In this document: positions 15,471-21,812 of the stretch, one piece after another
How the letters are laid out: every line of letters begins with the position of its first letter
Position numbering within the stretch: position 1 is the first letter of the stretch
DNA from: JAHCHG01 sp041745765
GTDB taxonomy: Bacteria; Acidobacteriota; Blastocatellia; Pyrinomonadales; Pyrinomonadaceae
Direction: 5' to 3'
DNA length: 39,386 nt
Assembly: GCA_041745765.1 (NCBI GenBank)
Contig: JBGTIH010000064.1
Coordinates: 1 to 39,386, forward strand
Program-made: the position numbers and the translations under genes
The notes under the pieces: model-generated
Databases searched by the model: none
What the model saw: only the letters and a program-made list of their open reading frames with translations
Told to the model about the DNA's origin: nothing

Positions 15471-16062
15471 TCCCACACTTTTTGACGGTTTTGAAAATGA
15501 GGTTGTCTCGACCGAAACGGTTGATGAAATTAATCAGGAATTGCTCGAAAAAGCCAAATCGCTGCCCGCATTTGCGCAGGAGTTTTTTATTTTCGGGACG
15601 GGAAACGAAAAAGCGGATGTCGTGATCGTCGGCGAGTCGCCGGGAGCGCCGGATGCGGATTCGGAAAAACCTTTTATGGGTCCGGTCGGGCAGCTTCTGG
15701 AAAGAATTCTTTCTTCGATCGGCTTAAAACGCGAAGAAGTTTACCTGACAAATGTCGTCAAATACATTTCGCAGGGAGACGAATTAACGCCCGATATTTT
15801 GAAATTTTTCACGCCTTTTCTATTTCGGGAAATTCTGGCAATAAATCCGAAAGTCATTATTTCGCTTGGCAATACGCCGACCAAAGCTCTCTTGAATACG
15901 AAAAAAGCGATCTCGCAGATTCGCGGAGAATTTTTCGATTTTAACGGAATAAAATTGATGCCGACCTTTAATCCGGCGTATCTTCTGCGCGATCCGTCGA
16001 AAAAGCGCGAAGTTTGGGAAGATATGAAACAGGTGCGCGATTTTTTGAAAAAGCAAAATTAA
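15463..16062 (+). CDS. Uracil-DNA glycosylase-superfamily paralogue without iron-sulfur cysteines
   Basis: This 199-aa protein aligns over its length with the catalytic part of the glycosylase at 13302: VVIVGESPGAPDAD (54-65), FMGPVGQLLERILSSIGLKREEV, and LMPTFNPAYLLRDP (165-178), with a nearly identical end (KKREVWEDMK). It has no cysteine at all. The four cluster ligands of the paralogue align with A31/L34-region residues, Tyr101 and Phe116. The catalytic-motif histidine of HPAYLL is Asn170, and GEAPG is GESPG. It may have lost glycosylase activity, become a DNA-binding or sensor protein, or changed specificity. It begins MNNPTLFD, similar to the PTLF motif of its paralogue. The ATG overlaps the Doc toxin stop by eight bases. 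The stop lies in a hairpin arm. Confidence 0.88.
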   Translation: MNNPTLFDGFENEVVSTETVDEINQELLEKAKSLPAFAQEFFIFGTGNEKADVVIVGESPGAPDADSEKPFMGPVGQLLERILSSIGLKREEVYLTNVVKYISQGDELTPDILKFFTPFLFREILAINPKVIISLGNTPTKALLNTKKAISQIRGEFFDFNGIKLMPTFNPAYLLRDPSKKREVWEDMKQVRDFLKKQN

Positions 16063-16182
16063 ACATTATAGAAACATAGGACACAAAGATTTTTTGTATA
16101 TATTTTAGCGAATTCGTTTTTTTTTTAGTTCGGCAATTTTCTTTTTTAATCTTTTGTGTCCTATGTTTCTATGTGTTTAATA
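16060..16182. repeat. Long-armed hairpin between the glycosylase paralogue and the NUDIX gene
   Basis: The left arm (16060-16092) starts at the stop codon and contains gaaacataggacacaaag. The right arm (about 16147-16182) is its complement with few changes. A T-rich loop of about 55 bases separates them. The NUDIX ATG follows the right arm by seven bases. The right arm contains an in-frame GTG (16156) that would add 11 spurious residues. Confidence 0.85.
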
Positions 16183-16188
16183 ATTTTT

Positions 16189-16725
16189 ATGAAAACTGAA
16201 ACAATCAAATCAGAAAAAATCTACGAAGGCAGAGTCTTCGACGTTTATAAAGACACGATCAGAGAAGGCGCAAACGAATACACGCGCGAGATTATCACGC
16301 ACGGCGGAAGCATTGTCATCGTTCCGGTTTTTGCGGATTCGCGCGTTGCGCTCGTCAAACAATACCGTCATCCGGCACGGGCATTTATATATGAAATTCC
16401 CGCCGGAACTTTGGAAAAGGGCGAAGATCACGAAACGGGAGCAAAACGCGAACTCGAAGAAGAGATCGGCGTAAGTTGCGGAAAGATTGAAAAACTCACG
16501 GAATTTTATGTGTCGCCGGGATTTTTGAGCGAGAAAATGTTTGTCTTTTTAGCAACCGATCTGACGGAAACGGTGCAGAATCTCGATGACGACGAATTTA
16601 TCGAAATCGAGAAATTTTCCTTTGAAGAAATGTTTGAAATGATTCGGAAAAACGAGATTCAGGATGCGAAAACGATGGTCGGTTTGATACTTGCCGGAGC
16701 AAAATCAGGTTTTTTCTATAAATAG
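16189..16725 (+). CDS. NUDIX hydrolase, ADP-ribose pyrophosphatase type
   Basis: This 178-aa enzyme has a complete Nudix box, G-x5-E-x7-RELEEEIGV, around residues 75-97 (GTLEKGEDHETGAK then RELEEEIGV). The flanks IVIVPVFADSRVALVKQYRHPAR and YEIPAGTLEKG, and then FYVSPGFLSEKMFVFLA, match the ADP-ribose/NDP-sugar pyrophosphatase subgroup. It hydrolyses ADP-ribose or related nucleotide sugars with magnesium in the cytosol. The start is placed at ATG 16189, after the hairpin, and matches the usual KTETIKSEKIYEGRVF beginning; no clear Shine-Dalgarno sequence. It is probably the last gene of its unit, as a consensus-like promoter for rplM follows. Confidence 0.93.
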   Translation: MKTETIKSEKIYEGRVFDVYKDTIREGANEYTREIITHGGSIVIVPVFADSRVALVKQYRHPARAFIYEIPAGTLEKGEDHETGAKRELEEEIGVSCGKIEKLTEFYVSPGFLSEKMFVFLATDLTETVQNLDDDEFIEIEKFSFEEMFEMIRKNEIQDAKTMVGLILAGAKSGFFYK

Positions 16726-16736
16726 CCTGTCTTTGC

Positions 16737-16765
16737 TTGACTAAAAATTTTTAATTCGATATTCT
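16737..16765 (+). promoter_or_regulatory. Sigma70-like promoter for rplM-rpsI
   Basis: TTGACT (16737-16742) and TATTCT (16760-16765) are separated by exactly 17 bases. The expected start near 16772 leaves a leader of about 39 bases before the rplM ATG, with the ribosome site AAGGG at its end. Confidence 0.75.
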
Positions 16766-16810
16766 TACCGTTCGCGTTTTAGCGGAAATATTAGACAAAA
16801 AAGGGTAATT

Positions 16811-17254
16811 ATGAGTACTTATTTTCCCAGTGGAAAGGGTTTAGCGGAAAATCGCAACTGGTTTGTTGTTGATGCCAAAGGCAAAACGGTCGGACGACTC
16901 GCAACGGAAGTTGCGCGGATGCTGTCCGGCAAAAACAATCCGGCGTGGACACCGTTTATGGATATGGGCGATCACGTTGTGGTCATCAATGCGCGGCACG
17001 CAGTTTTTACCGGTTCGAAAAACGACCAGAAACTGTATCGCCGGCACACGCTCTATCCGGGCGGTCTGCGCGAAGTTACGGTTAAGGATATGTTTGAAAC
17101 GCATCCCGAACGTGTGATCGAAATCGCCGTTAAAGGAATGCTGCCGAAAACAAAGCTCGGAAAAGCGATGGGAAGCAAACTCAAAGTTTATGCCGATGCC
17201 GATCATCCGCATATTGCACAAAAACCCGAAACAGTTGAAATTAAAACAAGATAA
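16811..17254 (+). CDS. rplM: 50S ribosomal protein L13
   Basis: This is a structural protein of the large ribosomal subunit, 147 aa, the usual length. Clear family segments are NRNWFVVDAKGKTVGRLATEVARMLSGKN, GDHVVVINA, TGSKNDQKLYRRHTLYPGG, PERVIEIAVKGMLPKTKLG and LKVYADADHPHIAQKPE. The ATG at 16811 has a strong ribosome binding site (AAAAGGG) and follows a consensus-like promoter. It is paired with rpsI in the order found in most bacteria, separated by a heptad-word hairpin. Confidence 0.98.
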   Translation: MSTYFPSGKGLAENRNWFVVDAKGKTVGRLATEVARMLSGKNNPAWTPFMDMGDHVVVINARHAVFTGSKNDQKLYRRHTLYPGGLREVTVKDMFETHPERVIEIAVKGMLPKTKLGKAMGSKLKVYADADHPHIAQKPETVEIKTR

Positions 17255-17259
17255 ATTTT

Positions 17260-17335
17260 AATGGTGAATGGTGAATGGTGAATGATAAATTAAATCTTTT
17301 TATTCACCATTCACCATTCATAATTCACAATTTAA
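17260..17335. repeat. Inverted repeat of 7-nt words between rplM and rpsI
   Basis: The left arm at 17260-17287 is aatggtg three times then aatgata. The right arm at 17301-17328 is tattcac, cattcac, cattcat, aattcac. The loop is about 13 bases. The rpsI ATG is six bases after the element. An ATG at 17275 inside the left arm is in frame with rpsI and would add 22 spurious residues. Confidence 0.9.
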
Positions 17336-17340
17336 AAAAT

Positions 17341-17733
17341 ATGGCAGATATACAGTATTACGGAACAGGGCGCAGAAAGACTTCGACGGCGAGGGTTTAT
17401 CTTCGTCCGGGCAGCGGCGCAATCAAGGTCAACAAACGCGAGTTTGAAAGTTATTTTCCCAACGAAGCGCTCAGAATGATTATCAATCAGCCGCTTCGTT
17501 TGACCGATACAACCGGTAAATTCGACATTATTATCAATGTCGCGGGCGGCGGAAACGCCGGACAAGCCGGTGCGGTGCGCCACGGAATTACCCGCGCGCT
17601 GCTTGAATATAATCAGGATTTGCGCCCGACTTTGAAAAAAGCCGGTCTGGTAACACGCGACCCGCGCAAGAAAGAACGTAAGAAATACGGTCAGAAAGGT
17701 GCGCGTGCGAGATTCCAGTTCTCGAAACGATAA
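17341..17733 (+). CDS. rpsI: 30S ribosomal protein S9
   Basis: This is a small-subunit ribosomal protein whose C-terminal tail reaches the peptidyl-tRNA site. At 130 aa it has the usual length: YYGTGRRKTSTARVYLRPGSG at the start, then VAGGGNAGQAGAVRHGITRALL and the conserved basic end KKYGQKGARARFQFSKR. The ATG at 17341 gives the standard N-terminus; an upstream ATG in the repeat is rejected. No Shine-Dalgarno sequence is seen, unlike rplM and rpsB. The gene is flanked on both sides by hairpins built from the same ggtgaat-type heptad. Confidence 0.98.
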   Translation: MADIQYYGTGRRKTSTARVYLRPGSGAIKVNKREFESYFPNEALRMIINQPLRLTDTTGKFDIIINVAGGGNAGQAGAVRHGITRALLEYNQDLRPTLKKAGLVTRDPRKKERKKYGQKGARARFQFSKR

Positions 17734-17739
17734 TTCCTT

Positions 17740-17817
17740 AATGGTGAATTGTGAATTGTGAATTATGAAGGTAAATCTTTATAATTCACCATTTATCATT
17801 CACAATTCACCATTAAA
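17740..17817. repeat. Inverted repeat of 7-nt words between rpsI and rpsB
   Basis: The left arm from 17740 is aatggtg, aattgtg, aattgtg, aattatg. The right arm (17783-17817) is aattcac, catttat, cattcac, aattcac, cattaaa. The word is the same as in the rplM-rpsI spacer, with independent substitutions in each copy. Confidence 0.88.
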
Positions 17818-17886
17818 TTAAACCATCGTCGAAATTTTTTGGTTTATAAAAATTAGATTTCGGCGAGTACAAAAACCAATACAGTT

Positions 17887-17904
17887 AAGGAGATTTAAAT
17901 TTTG
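17887..17904 (+). promoter_or_regulatory. Shine-Dalgarno sequence selecting a TTG start for rpsB
   Basis: AAGGAG at 17887-17892 lies nine bases before TTG 17902. This fits the conserved N-terminus of S2 (MATVTMKELLEAGVHFGH) better than the next ATG at 17917, which would remove five residues and sit too far from the site. Confidence 0.75.
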
Positions 17905-18870
17905 GCTACAGTAACGATGAAAGAACTTCTCGAAGCGGGAGTTCATTTTGGTCACCAGGTTCGCCGTTGGAATCCGAAGATGAAAGAATACATTTTCGGA
18001 GAGCGCAACGGCATTTATATTATTGACCTGCAAAAAACACAAAAACTTTTCCGCGATGCGCTTGCCTTCGTGCAGGAAGCTTACACAGAAAAACCGAATT
18101 TAAAAACGCTTTTCGTCGGCACAAAACGTCAGGCACAGGATGCGATTCGGGAAGAAGCCGAACGATGCGGACAGTATTATATTAATAACCGCTGGCTCGG
18201 CGGTCTGATGACAAATTATCAAACCGTTCAAAAATCGATCAAACGTCTGAAAGAAATCGAAGCAATGAAGGAAGACGGTCGCGCCGAGATGTTGACGAAA
18301 AAAGAACGTCTCGAACTCGACCGTGAACTCGAAAAATTGATGAAAAACCTCGCGGGCATTAAAGATATGAAAGGCTTGCCCGATATGCTTTTCATTATTG
18401 ACGTTCGCAAGGAAGAAATCGCTATTGCCGAAGCCTTGCGTTTGAACATTCCGGTTGTCGCGGTTGTTGATACAAATTGCTCGCCGGAAGGCGTTGATTA
18501 TGTCATCCCGGGCAATGACGATGCGCTTCGTGCAATTCGTCTTTTTGCTTCGCGCATCGCCGATGCGATTTTGGAAGGTCAAAACGTCGCGCTCGAAGGT
18601 CAAACTCCGGTTGAGGAAAAAGCGGCGGAAGAAACTCCGGCAGATGCTGAAACTGTTGAACCGCAAATCAAAGTTGCCGATCAGTCAAGCGCAACCGTTG
18701 AAGAAACTCATCTGGTTGATGAAGTTGAGGTAATAACGGAAGAAGCAAAAGTTTCCGAAACTGCCGAAACTGTTTCTGAAGAAGCATCTTCCGAAACAAA
18801 AACAATCGCATCTGAAGATACAGTTGAAGCAACCGAATCAGGCGAGGAAAAAACAGAAGCATCCGCTTAA
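17902..18870 (+). CDS. rpsB: 30S ribosomal protein S2 with an acidic C-terminal extension
   Basis: This is a small-subunit ribosomal protein, needed with S1 for initiation. Residues 1-230 are standard S2: MKELLEAGVHFGHQVRRWNPKMKEYIFG, IIDLQKTQKLFRDAL, FVGTKRQAQDAIREEA, NNRWLGGLMTNYQT, and the conserved DTNCSPEGVDYVIPGNDDALRAIRLFASRIADAILEG split over two helices. Beyond this is a tail of about 90 residues rich in Glu, Ala, Thr and Ser, with no basic clusters, probably disordered. Such tails occur in some phyla but this one is long; its role is unknown. The start is a TTG with a strong ribosome site. An attenuator-like terminator separates it from tsf. Confidence 0.97.
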   Translation: MATVTMKELLEAGVHFGHQVRRWNPKMKEYIFGERNGIYIIDLQKTQKLFRDALAFVQEAYTEKPNLKTLFVGTKRQAQDAIREEAERCGQYYINNRWLGGLMTNYQTVQKSIKRLKEIEAMKEDGRAEMLTKKERLELDRELEKLMKNLAGIKDMKGLPDMLFIIDVRKEEIAIAEALRLNIPVVAVVDTNCSPEGVDYVIPGNDDALRAIRLFASRIADAILEGQNVALEGQTPVEEKAAEETPADAETVEPQIKVADQSSATVEETHLVDEVEVITEEAKVSETAETVSEEASSETKTIASEDTVEATESGEEKTEASA

Positions 18871-18890
18871 GTTATAAATTTTAATTTTTG

Positions 18891-18936
18891 AAAGCGTAGC
18901 TCTTATTCTTCTTTTGATGAAGGGCTGCGCTTTTTT
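18891..18936 (+). terminator. Intrinsic terminator or attenuator between rpsB and tsf
   Basis: AAAGCGTAGCTCTT (18891-18904) pairs with AAGGGCTGCGCTTT (18920-18933), using two G-U pairs, followed by TTTTTT. It sits 20 bases after the rpsB stop and 40 before the tsf start. An attenuator at this position would lower tsf expression relative to rpsB, a known feature of such operons. Confidence 0.8.
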
Positions 18937-18975
18937 ATAAACTAATCAACAGATATTATTTTGGAGTAAATTATT

Positions 18976-19644
18976 ATGGCAGATATTACATCAAGTTCGA
19001 TAAAATCCTTGCGCGAAAAAAGCGGCGCGGGAATGGTAGATTGTAAAAACGCTCTGGTTGAAGCAGATGGCAATGAAGAAAAAGCGATGGAAATTCTTCG
19101 TAAAAAAGGAATGGCATCAGCTTCTAAAAAAGCCGGACGCATTGCGGCTGAAGGCGCGGTCGGTTCATATATCCATATGGGCGGAAAAGTCGGTGTTCTG
19201 GTTGAAATCAACTGCGAAAGCGATTTTGTTTCGCGCGGCGATGAGTTTCAACAACTTGTCAAAGACGTAGCGATGCACATTGCGGCGGTTGATCCGAAAT
19301 ACGCACACCGCTCGGAAGTCGAAGCGGAAGAGTTGGAAAAGGAACGCGAAATTTTGCGCGATCAATTGAAAAATGATCCGAAAAACGCCAATAAACCCGC
19401 CGATGTTTTGGATAAAATCGTCGAAGGTCGCATCAACAAATTTTACGAAGAAAATGTTCTGGTTGATCAGCCATTCGTCAAAGATCCGTCGAAAACCGTC
19501 GGAGATTTAGTAACGGAAAAAATCGCTTCGATCAAGGAAAACATCACGATTCGCCGTTTTACGCGCTACAAAATGGGCGAAGGAATCGAGAAAAAAACTG
19601 ACGATTTCGCTGAAGAAGTCGCATCATTGGCAAGCGGAAACTAA
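18976..19644 (+). CDS. tsf: Translation elongation factor Ts
   Basis: This is the nucleotide-exchange factor that recycles EF-Tu. At 222 aa it has the short bacterial form. The N-terminal UBA-like part reads SSIKSLREKSGAGMVDCKNALVEADGNEEKAMEILRKKGMA. The core has GAVGSYIHMGGKVGVLVEINCESDFVSR, and the end FTRYKMGEGIEKK fits the family. The ATG at 18976 has a TTGGAG ribosome site. It lies in the usual order rpsB-tsf-pyrH-frr, with a perfect 22-bp repeat hairpin between it and pyrH. Confidence 0.98.
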   Translation: MADITSSSIKSLREKSGAGMVDCKNALVEADGNEEKAMEILRKKGMASASKKAGRIAAEGAVGSYIHMGGKVGVLVEINCESDFVSRGDEFQQLVKDVAMHIAAVDPKYAHRSEVEAEELEKEREILRDQLKNDPKNANKPADVLDKIVEGRINKFYEENVLVDQPFVKDPSKTVGDLVTEKIASIKENITIRRFTRYKMGEGIEKKTDDFAEEVASLASGN

Positions 19645-19650
19645 AAACAC

Positions 19651-19702
19651 GTTCAAGGTTCAAAGTTCAAAATTGGTTTGTTTTGAACTTTGAACCTTGA
19701 AC
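19651..19702. repeat. Perfect 22-bp inverted repeat of 7-nt words between tsf and pyrH
   Basis: The left arm 19651-19672 is gttcaag, gttcaaa, gttcaaa plus one A. The right arm 19681-19702 is its exact reverse complement, with an 8-base loop. It is the most regular of these elements in the window. The right arm is followed by an AGGA that may serve as a weak ribosome site for pyrH. Confidence 0.92.
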
Positions 19703-19717
19703 TAGGAACTAATTGAA

Positions 19718-20458
19718 ATGAAACCGGCATTTAAACGAATTTTACTAAAACTCTCCGGCGAAGCTTTAATGGGCAGTCAAAGCTACGGCATTGACGTTGA
19801 CGTTGCAAAAGCCGTCGCCGAAGAAATCAAGGCGGTTCACGAACTCGGAGTCGAAGTTGCTATCGTCGTCGGCGGCGGAAATATTTTTCGCGGCGTTTCT
19901 AAAAGCGCGGGAAATATGGACAGAGCCAGCGCGGATTATATCGGAATGCTCGCCACTGTAATGAACGCCGTCGTTTTGCAGGATGCGCTCGAAAAACTCG
20001 ATGTTTATACGCGCGCACTTTCAGCAATTGATATTCCGCAGCTTGCCGAACCGTTTATTCGCCGCCGCGCCATTCGCCATCTCGAAAAAGGTCGCGTCGT
20101 AATATTCGCCGCCGGAACGGGAAACCCTTTTTTCACAACAGATTCCGCCGCAGCTTTGCGGGCTTTGGAAATCAAAGCTCAAGTTATTTTCAAGGGAACG
20201 AAGGTTGACGGAATTTATTCCGCCGATCCGTTTCTCGATCCCGAAGCCACGCGATATGAAAAAATTTCCTATCAGGAAGTTTTAGAAAAACACCTGAAAG
20301 TGATGGATGCTTCGGCGATTTCACTGTGTATGGACAATAATCTGCCGATTATGATTTTTAATATGCGCGAATCGGGGAATATCGTCAAAGCGATTCAGGG
20401 AGATTTATCAATCGGCACGATTGTTACTGTCAACGGAAAAACGCAAACCGCCGGATAA
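19718..20458 (+). CDS. pyrH: Uridylate kinase
   Basis: This enzyme phosphorylates UMP to UDP in pyrimidine nucleotide synthesis; it is a cytosolic hexamer of the amino-acid-kinase fold. The 246 aa show KRILLKLSGEALMG at the N-terminus, EVAIVVGGGNIFRG for the phosphate-binding loop, the DYIGMLATVMNAVVLQDALE helix, RRAIRHLEKGRVVIFAAGTGNPFFTTDSAAALRALE split over two motifs, and KGTKVDGIYSADP. The length is normal. The ATG at 19718 follows the repeat hairpin by 15 bases. It is normally next to frr; here a Uma2 gene separates them. Confidence 0.98.
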   Translation: MKPAFKRILLKLSGEALMGSQSYGIDVDVAKAVAEEIKAVHELGVEVAIVVGGGNIFRGVSKSAGNMDRASADYIGMLATVMNAVVLQDALEKLDVYTRALSAIDIPQLAEPFIRRRAIRHLEKGRVVIFAAGTGNPFFTTDSAAALRALEIKAQVIFKGTKVDGIYSADPFLDPEATRYEKISYQEVLEKHLKVMDASAISLCMDNNLPIMIFNMRESGNIVKAIQGDLSIGTIVTVNGKTQTAG

Positions 20459-20469
20459 AACGCTTTATT

Positions 20470-20497
20470 TTGAAGTAAATTAAAATTGCGGTAAAAT
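20470..20497 (+). promoter_or_regulatory. Possible promoter for the Uma2 gene, nearly leaderless
   Basis: TTGAAG (20470-20475) and TAAAAT (20492-20497) are 16 bases apart. The expected start would be within about three bases of the ATG at 20507, so the transcript would be almost leaderless. This fits the lack of a Shine-Dalgarno sequence there. Confidence 0.45.
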
Positions 20498-20506
20498 CTA
20501 AGTGCT

Positions 20507-21184
20507 ATGAATATCCAAACCAAAGAGTTAAAGTCCGAAAATCTACTTGATTTTTACGGAAACGGTATTTTTTATCCCGAATCTGACGGAGAACCGATGG
20601 CTGAAACAGACATACATGCTGATTTGCTGATTTACTTAAAAACATCACTGGAACTTTTTTTTGCCGAACGCGAAGATGTTTATGTTACGGGAAATATAAT
20701 GTTTTATTACGTCGAAGGCGTTCCGGCAGAAGTTGTTGCGCCGGATGTGATGGTTTGTTTCGGCATTCCGAAAGGAAAACGGACAAGTTACAAAACTTGG
20801 GAAGAAAATGACGTAATTCCTTCGGTGATTATCGAGATCGATTCAAGCGGAACCTGGAAAAAAGATCGTGTCGAAAAAAAAGAATTATATGAAATGCTCG
20901 GCGTAAAGGAATATTACATTTTTAATCCGATGTATCCGAAAACACTTCCGGCATTTTTGGCTTTTAAATTAAACAGAGGCGTTTTGGAATCGGTTAATAT
21001 CGAAGAAAGAAAAGTTACTAGCAAAATTCTCGGGCTGGATTTGATTGATACAGGCGAAACATTAAGACTTTTTAATCCTGAAAAAAACGAATTTCTAAAA
21101 AATGCAGAAGAACTTTCCGAAGAGAATCAACAATTAAAATCCGAAATTGAAAAACTGAAAAAACTTTTAGAAACAAAGAGTTAA
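20507..21184 (+). CDS. Uma2-family (DUF820) PD-(D/E)xK protein
   Basis: This 225-aa protein has a restriction-endonuclease-like fold. The family pattern is visible: YVTGNIMFYY, then EVVAPDVMVCFGIPKG (Asp80), PSVIIEIDSSGT (Glu110) with nearby lysines, and KKELYEMLGVKEYYIFNP, followed by a C-terminal coiled coil (about 192-225, ENQQLKSEIEKLKKLLE). Uma2 proteins are abundant in cyanobacteria and several other phyla; their substrate is not established and many lie near mobile DNA. It breaks up the conserved pyrH-frr pair, is only eight bases from frr, and may have its own promoter, so it appears to be a later insertion. Confidence 0.9.
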   Translation: MNIQTKELKSENLLDFYGNGIFYPESDGEPMAETDIHADLLIYLKTSLELFFAEREDVYVTGNIMFYYVEGVPAEVVAPDVMVCFGIPKGKRTSYKTWEENDVIPSVIIEIDSSGTWKKDRVEKKELYEMLGVKEYYIFNPMYPKTLPAFLAFKLNRGVLESVNIEERKVTSKILGLDLIDTGETLRLFNPEKNEFLKNAEELSEENQQLKSEIEKLKKLLETKS

Positions 21185-21191
21185 AAAAAAT

Positions 21192-21752
21192 ATGAGCGTA
21201 GAAAATGTTACAAATGAAACTAAACCGAAAATGGAAGCCGTCATCGAAGATTTCAAGCGGCAACTTGCCAATGTTCGCACGGGACGCGCGACTGTCGGAA
21301 TTTTGGACAACGTAAGTGTTGATTATTACGGCGTTCCGACACCTTTGAATCAGATGGCTTCGGTCAGCGTTCCCGAACCGCAGTTGCTGGTTGTTCAGCC
21401 TTGGGATTCAACACAGCTTAACGCCATAGAAAAGGCGATAAATATGGCAAATCTTGGTTTGAATCCTTCAAACGACGGAAAACTTATTAGACTTTCGATT
21501 CCGGCGTTAAATGAAGAACGCCGCCGCGAAATGGCAAAAAAACTCGGCGATGTTGCCGAACAACACCGCGTAGCGATTCGCAATATACGCCACTCATCCA
21601 ACGATTCTTTGAAACAATTAACCAAAGATAAGGCAATTTCCGAAGATGAAGAACATCGAGGGTTTGATGAAGTTCAAAAATTAACCAATACTTATACCGG
21701 AAAAATTGATGAACTTGTCAAAAACAAAGAAGAAGAAATTATGAGTGTTTGA
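21192..21752 (+). CDS. frr: Ribosome recycling factor
   Basis: With EF-G this factor splits post-termination ribosomes. At 186 aa the length is normal. Family segments include EDFKRQLANVRTGRATVGILDNVSVDYYG, PTPLNQMASVSVPEPQLLVVQPWD, IEKAINMANLGLNPSNDGKLIRLSIPALNEERR and VRKN-type residues in VAIRNIRHSSNDSLKQL. The ATG at 21192 lies eight bases after the Uma2 stop, without a good ribosome site, so coupling is likely. It ends the translation cluster, and a bidirectional terminator follows. Confidence 0.98.
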   Translation: MSVENVTNETKPKMEAVIEDFKRQLANVRTGRATVGILDNVSVDYYGVPTPLNQMASVSVPEPQLLVVQPWDSTQLNAIEKAINMANLGLNPSNDGKLIRLSIPALNEERRREMAKKLGDVAEQHRVAIRNIRHSSNDSLKQLTKDKAISEDEEHRGFDEVQKLTNTYTGKIDELVKNKEEEIMSV

Positions 21753-21774
21753 ATTTTTTATTTAAATTATAGAA

Positions 21775-21808
21775 AAAAAGGTGAGACTTTGAAAATCTCA
21801 CCTTTTTA
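21775..21808. terminator. Bidirectional intrinsic terminator between frr and the LolA-like gene
   Basis: AAAAAGGTGAGA (21775-21786) pairs with TCTCACCTTTTT (21796-21807), a perfect 12-bp stem with A- and T-runs on the outside. This suits termination of both converging transcripts. Confidence 0.9.
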
Positions 21809-21812
21809 ATTT

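Noticed and set aside
16156..16188. Upstream GTG start for the NUDIX hydrolase
   Set aside because: The added 11 residues come from the hairpin arm; the normal family N-terminus begins at ATG 16189.
17275..17340. Upstream ATG start for S9
   Set aside because: The 22 extra residues are translated repeat words and are absent from S9.
17260..17817. CRISPR array
   Set aside because: The repeated unit is 7 bases without unique spacers, and arms are inverted; no cas genes are present.
20507..21184. Insertion sequence transposase
   Set aside because: The gene is Uma2-like; no transposase motif, terminal inverted repeats or target duplication are visible around it.
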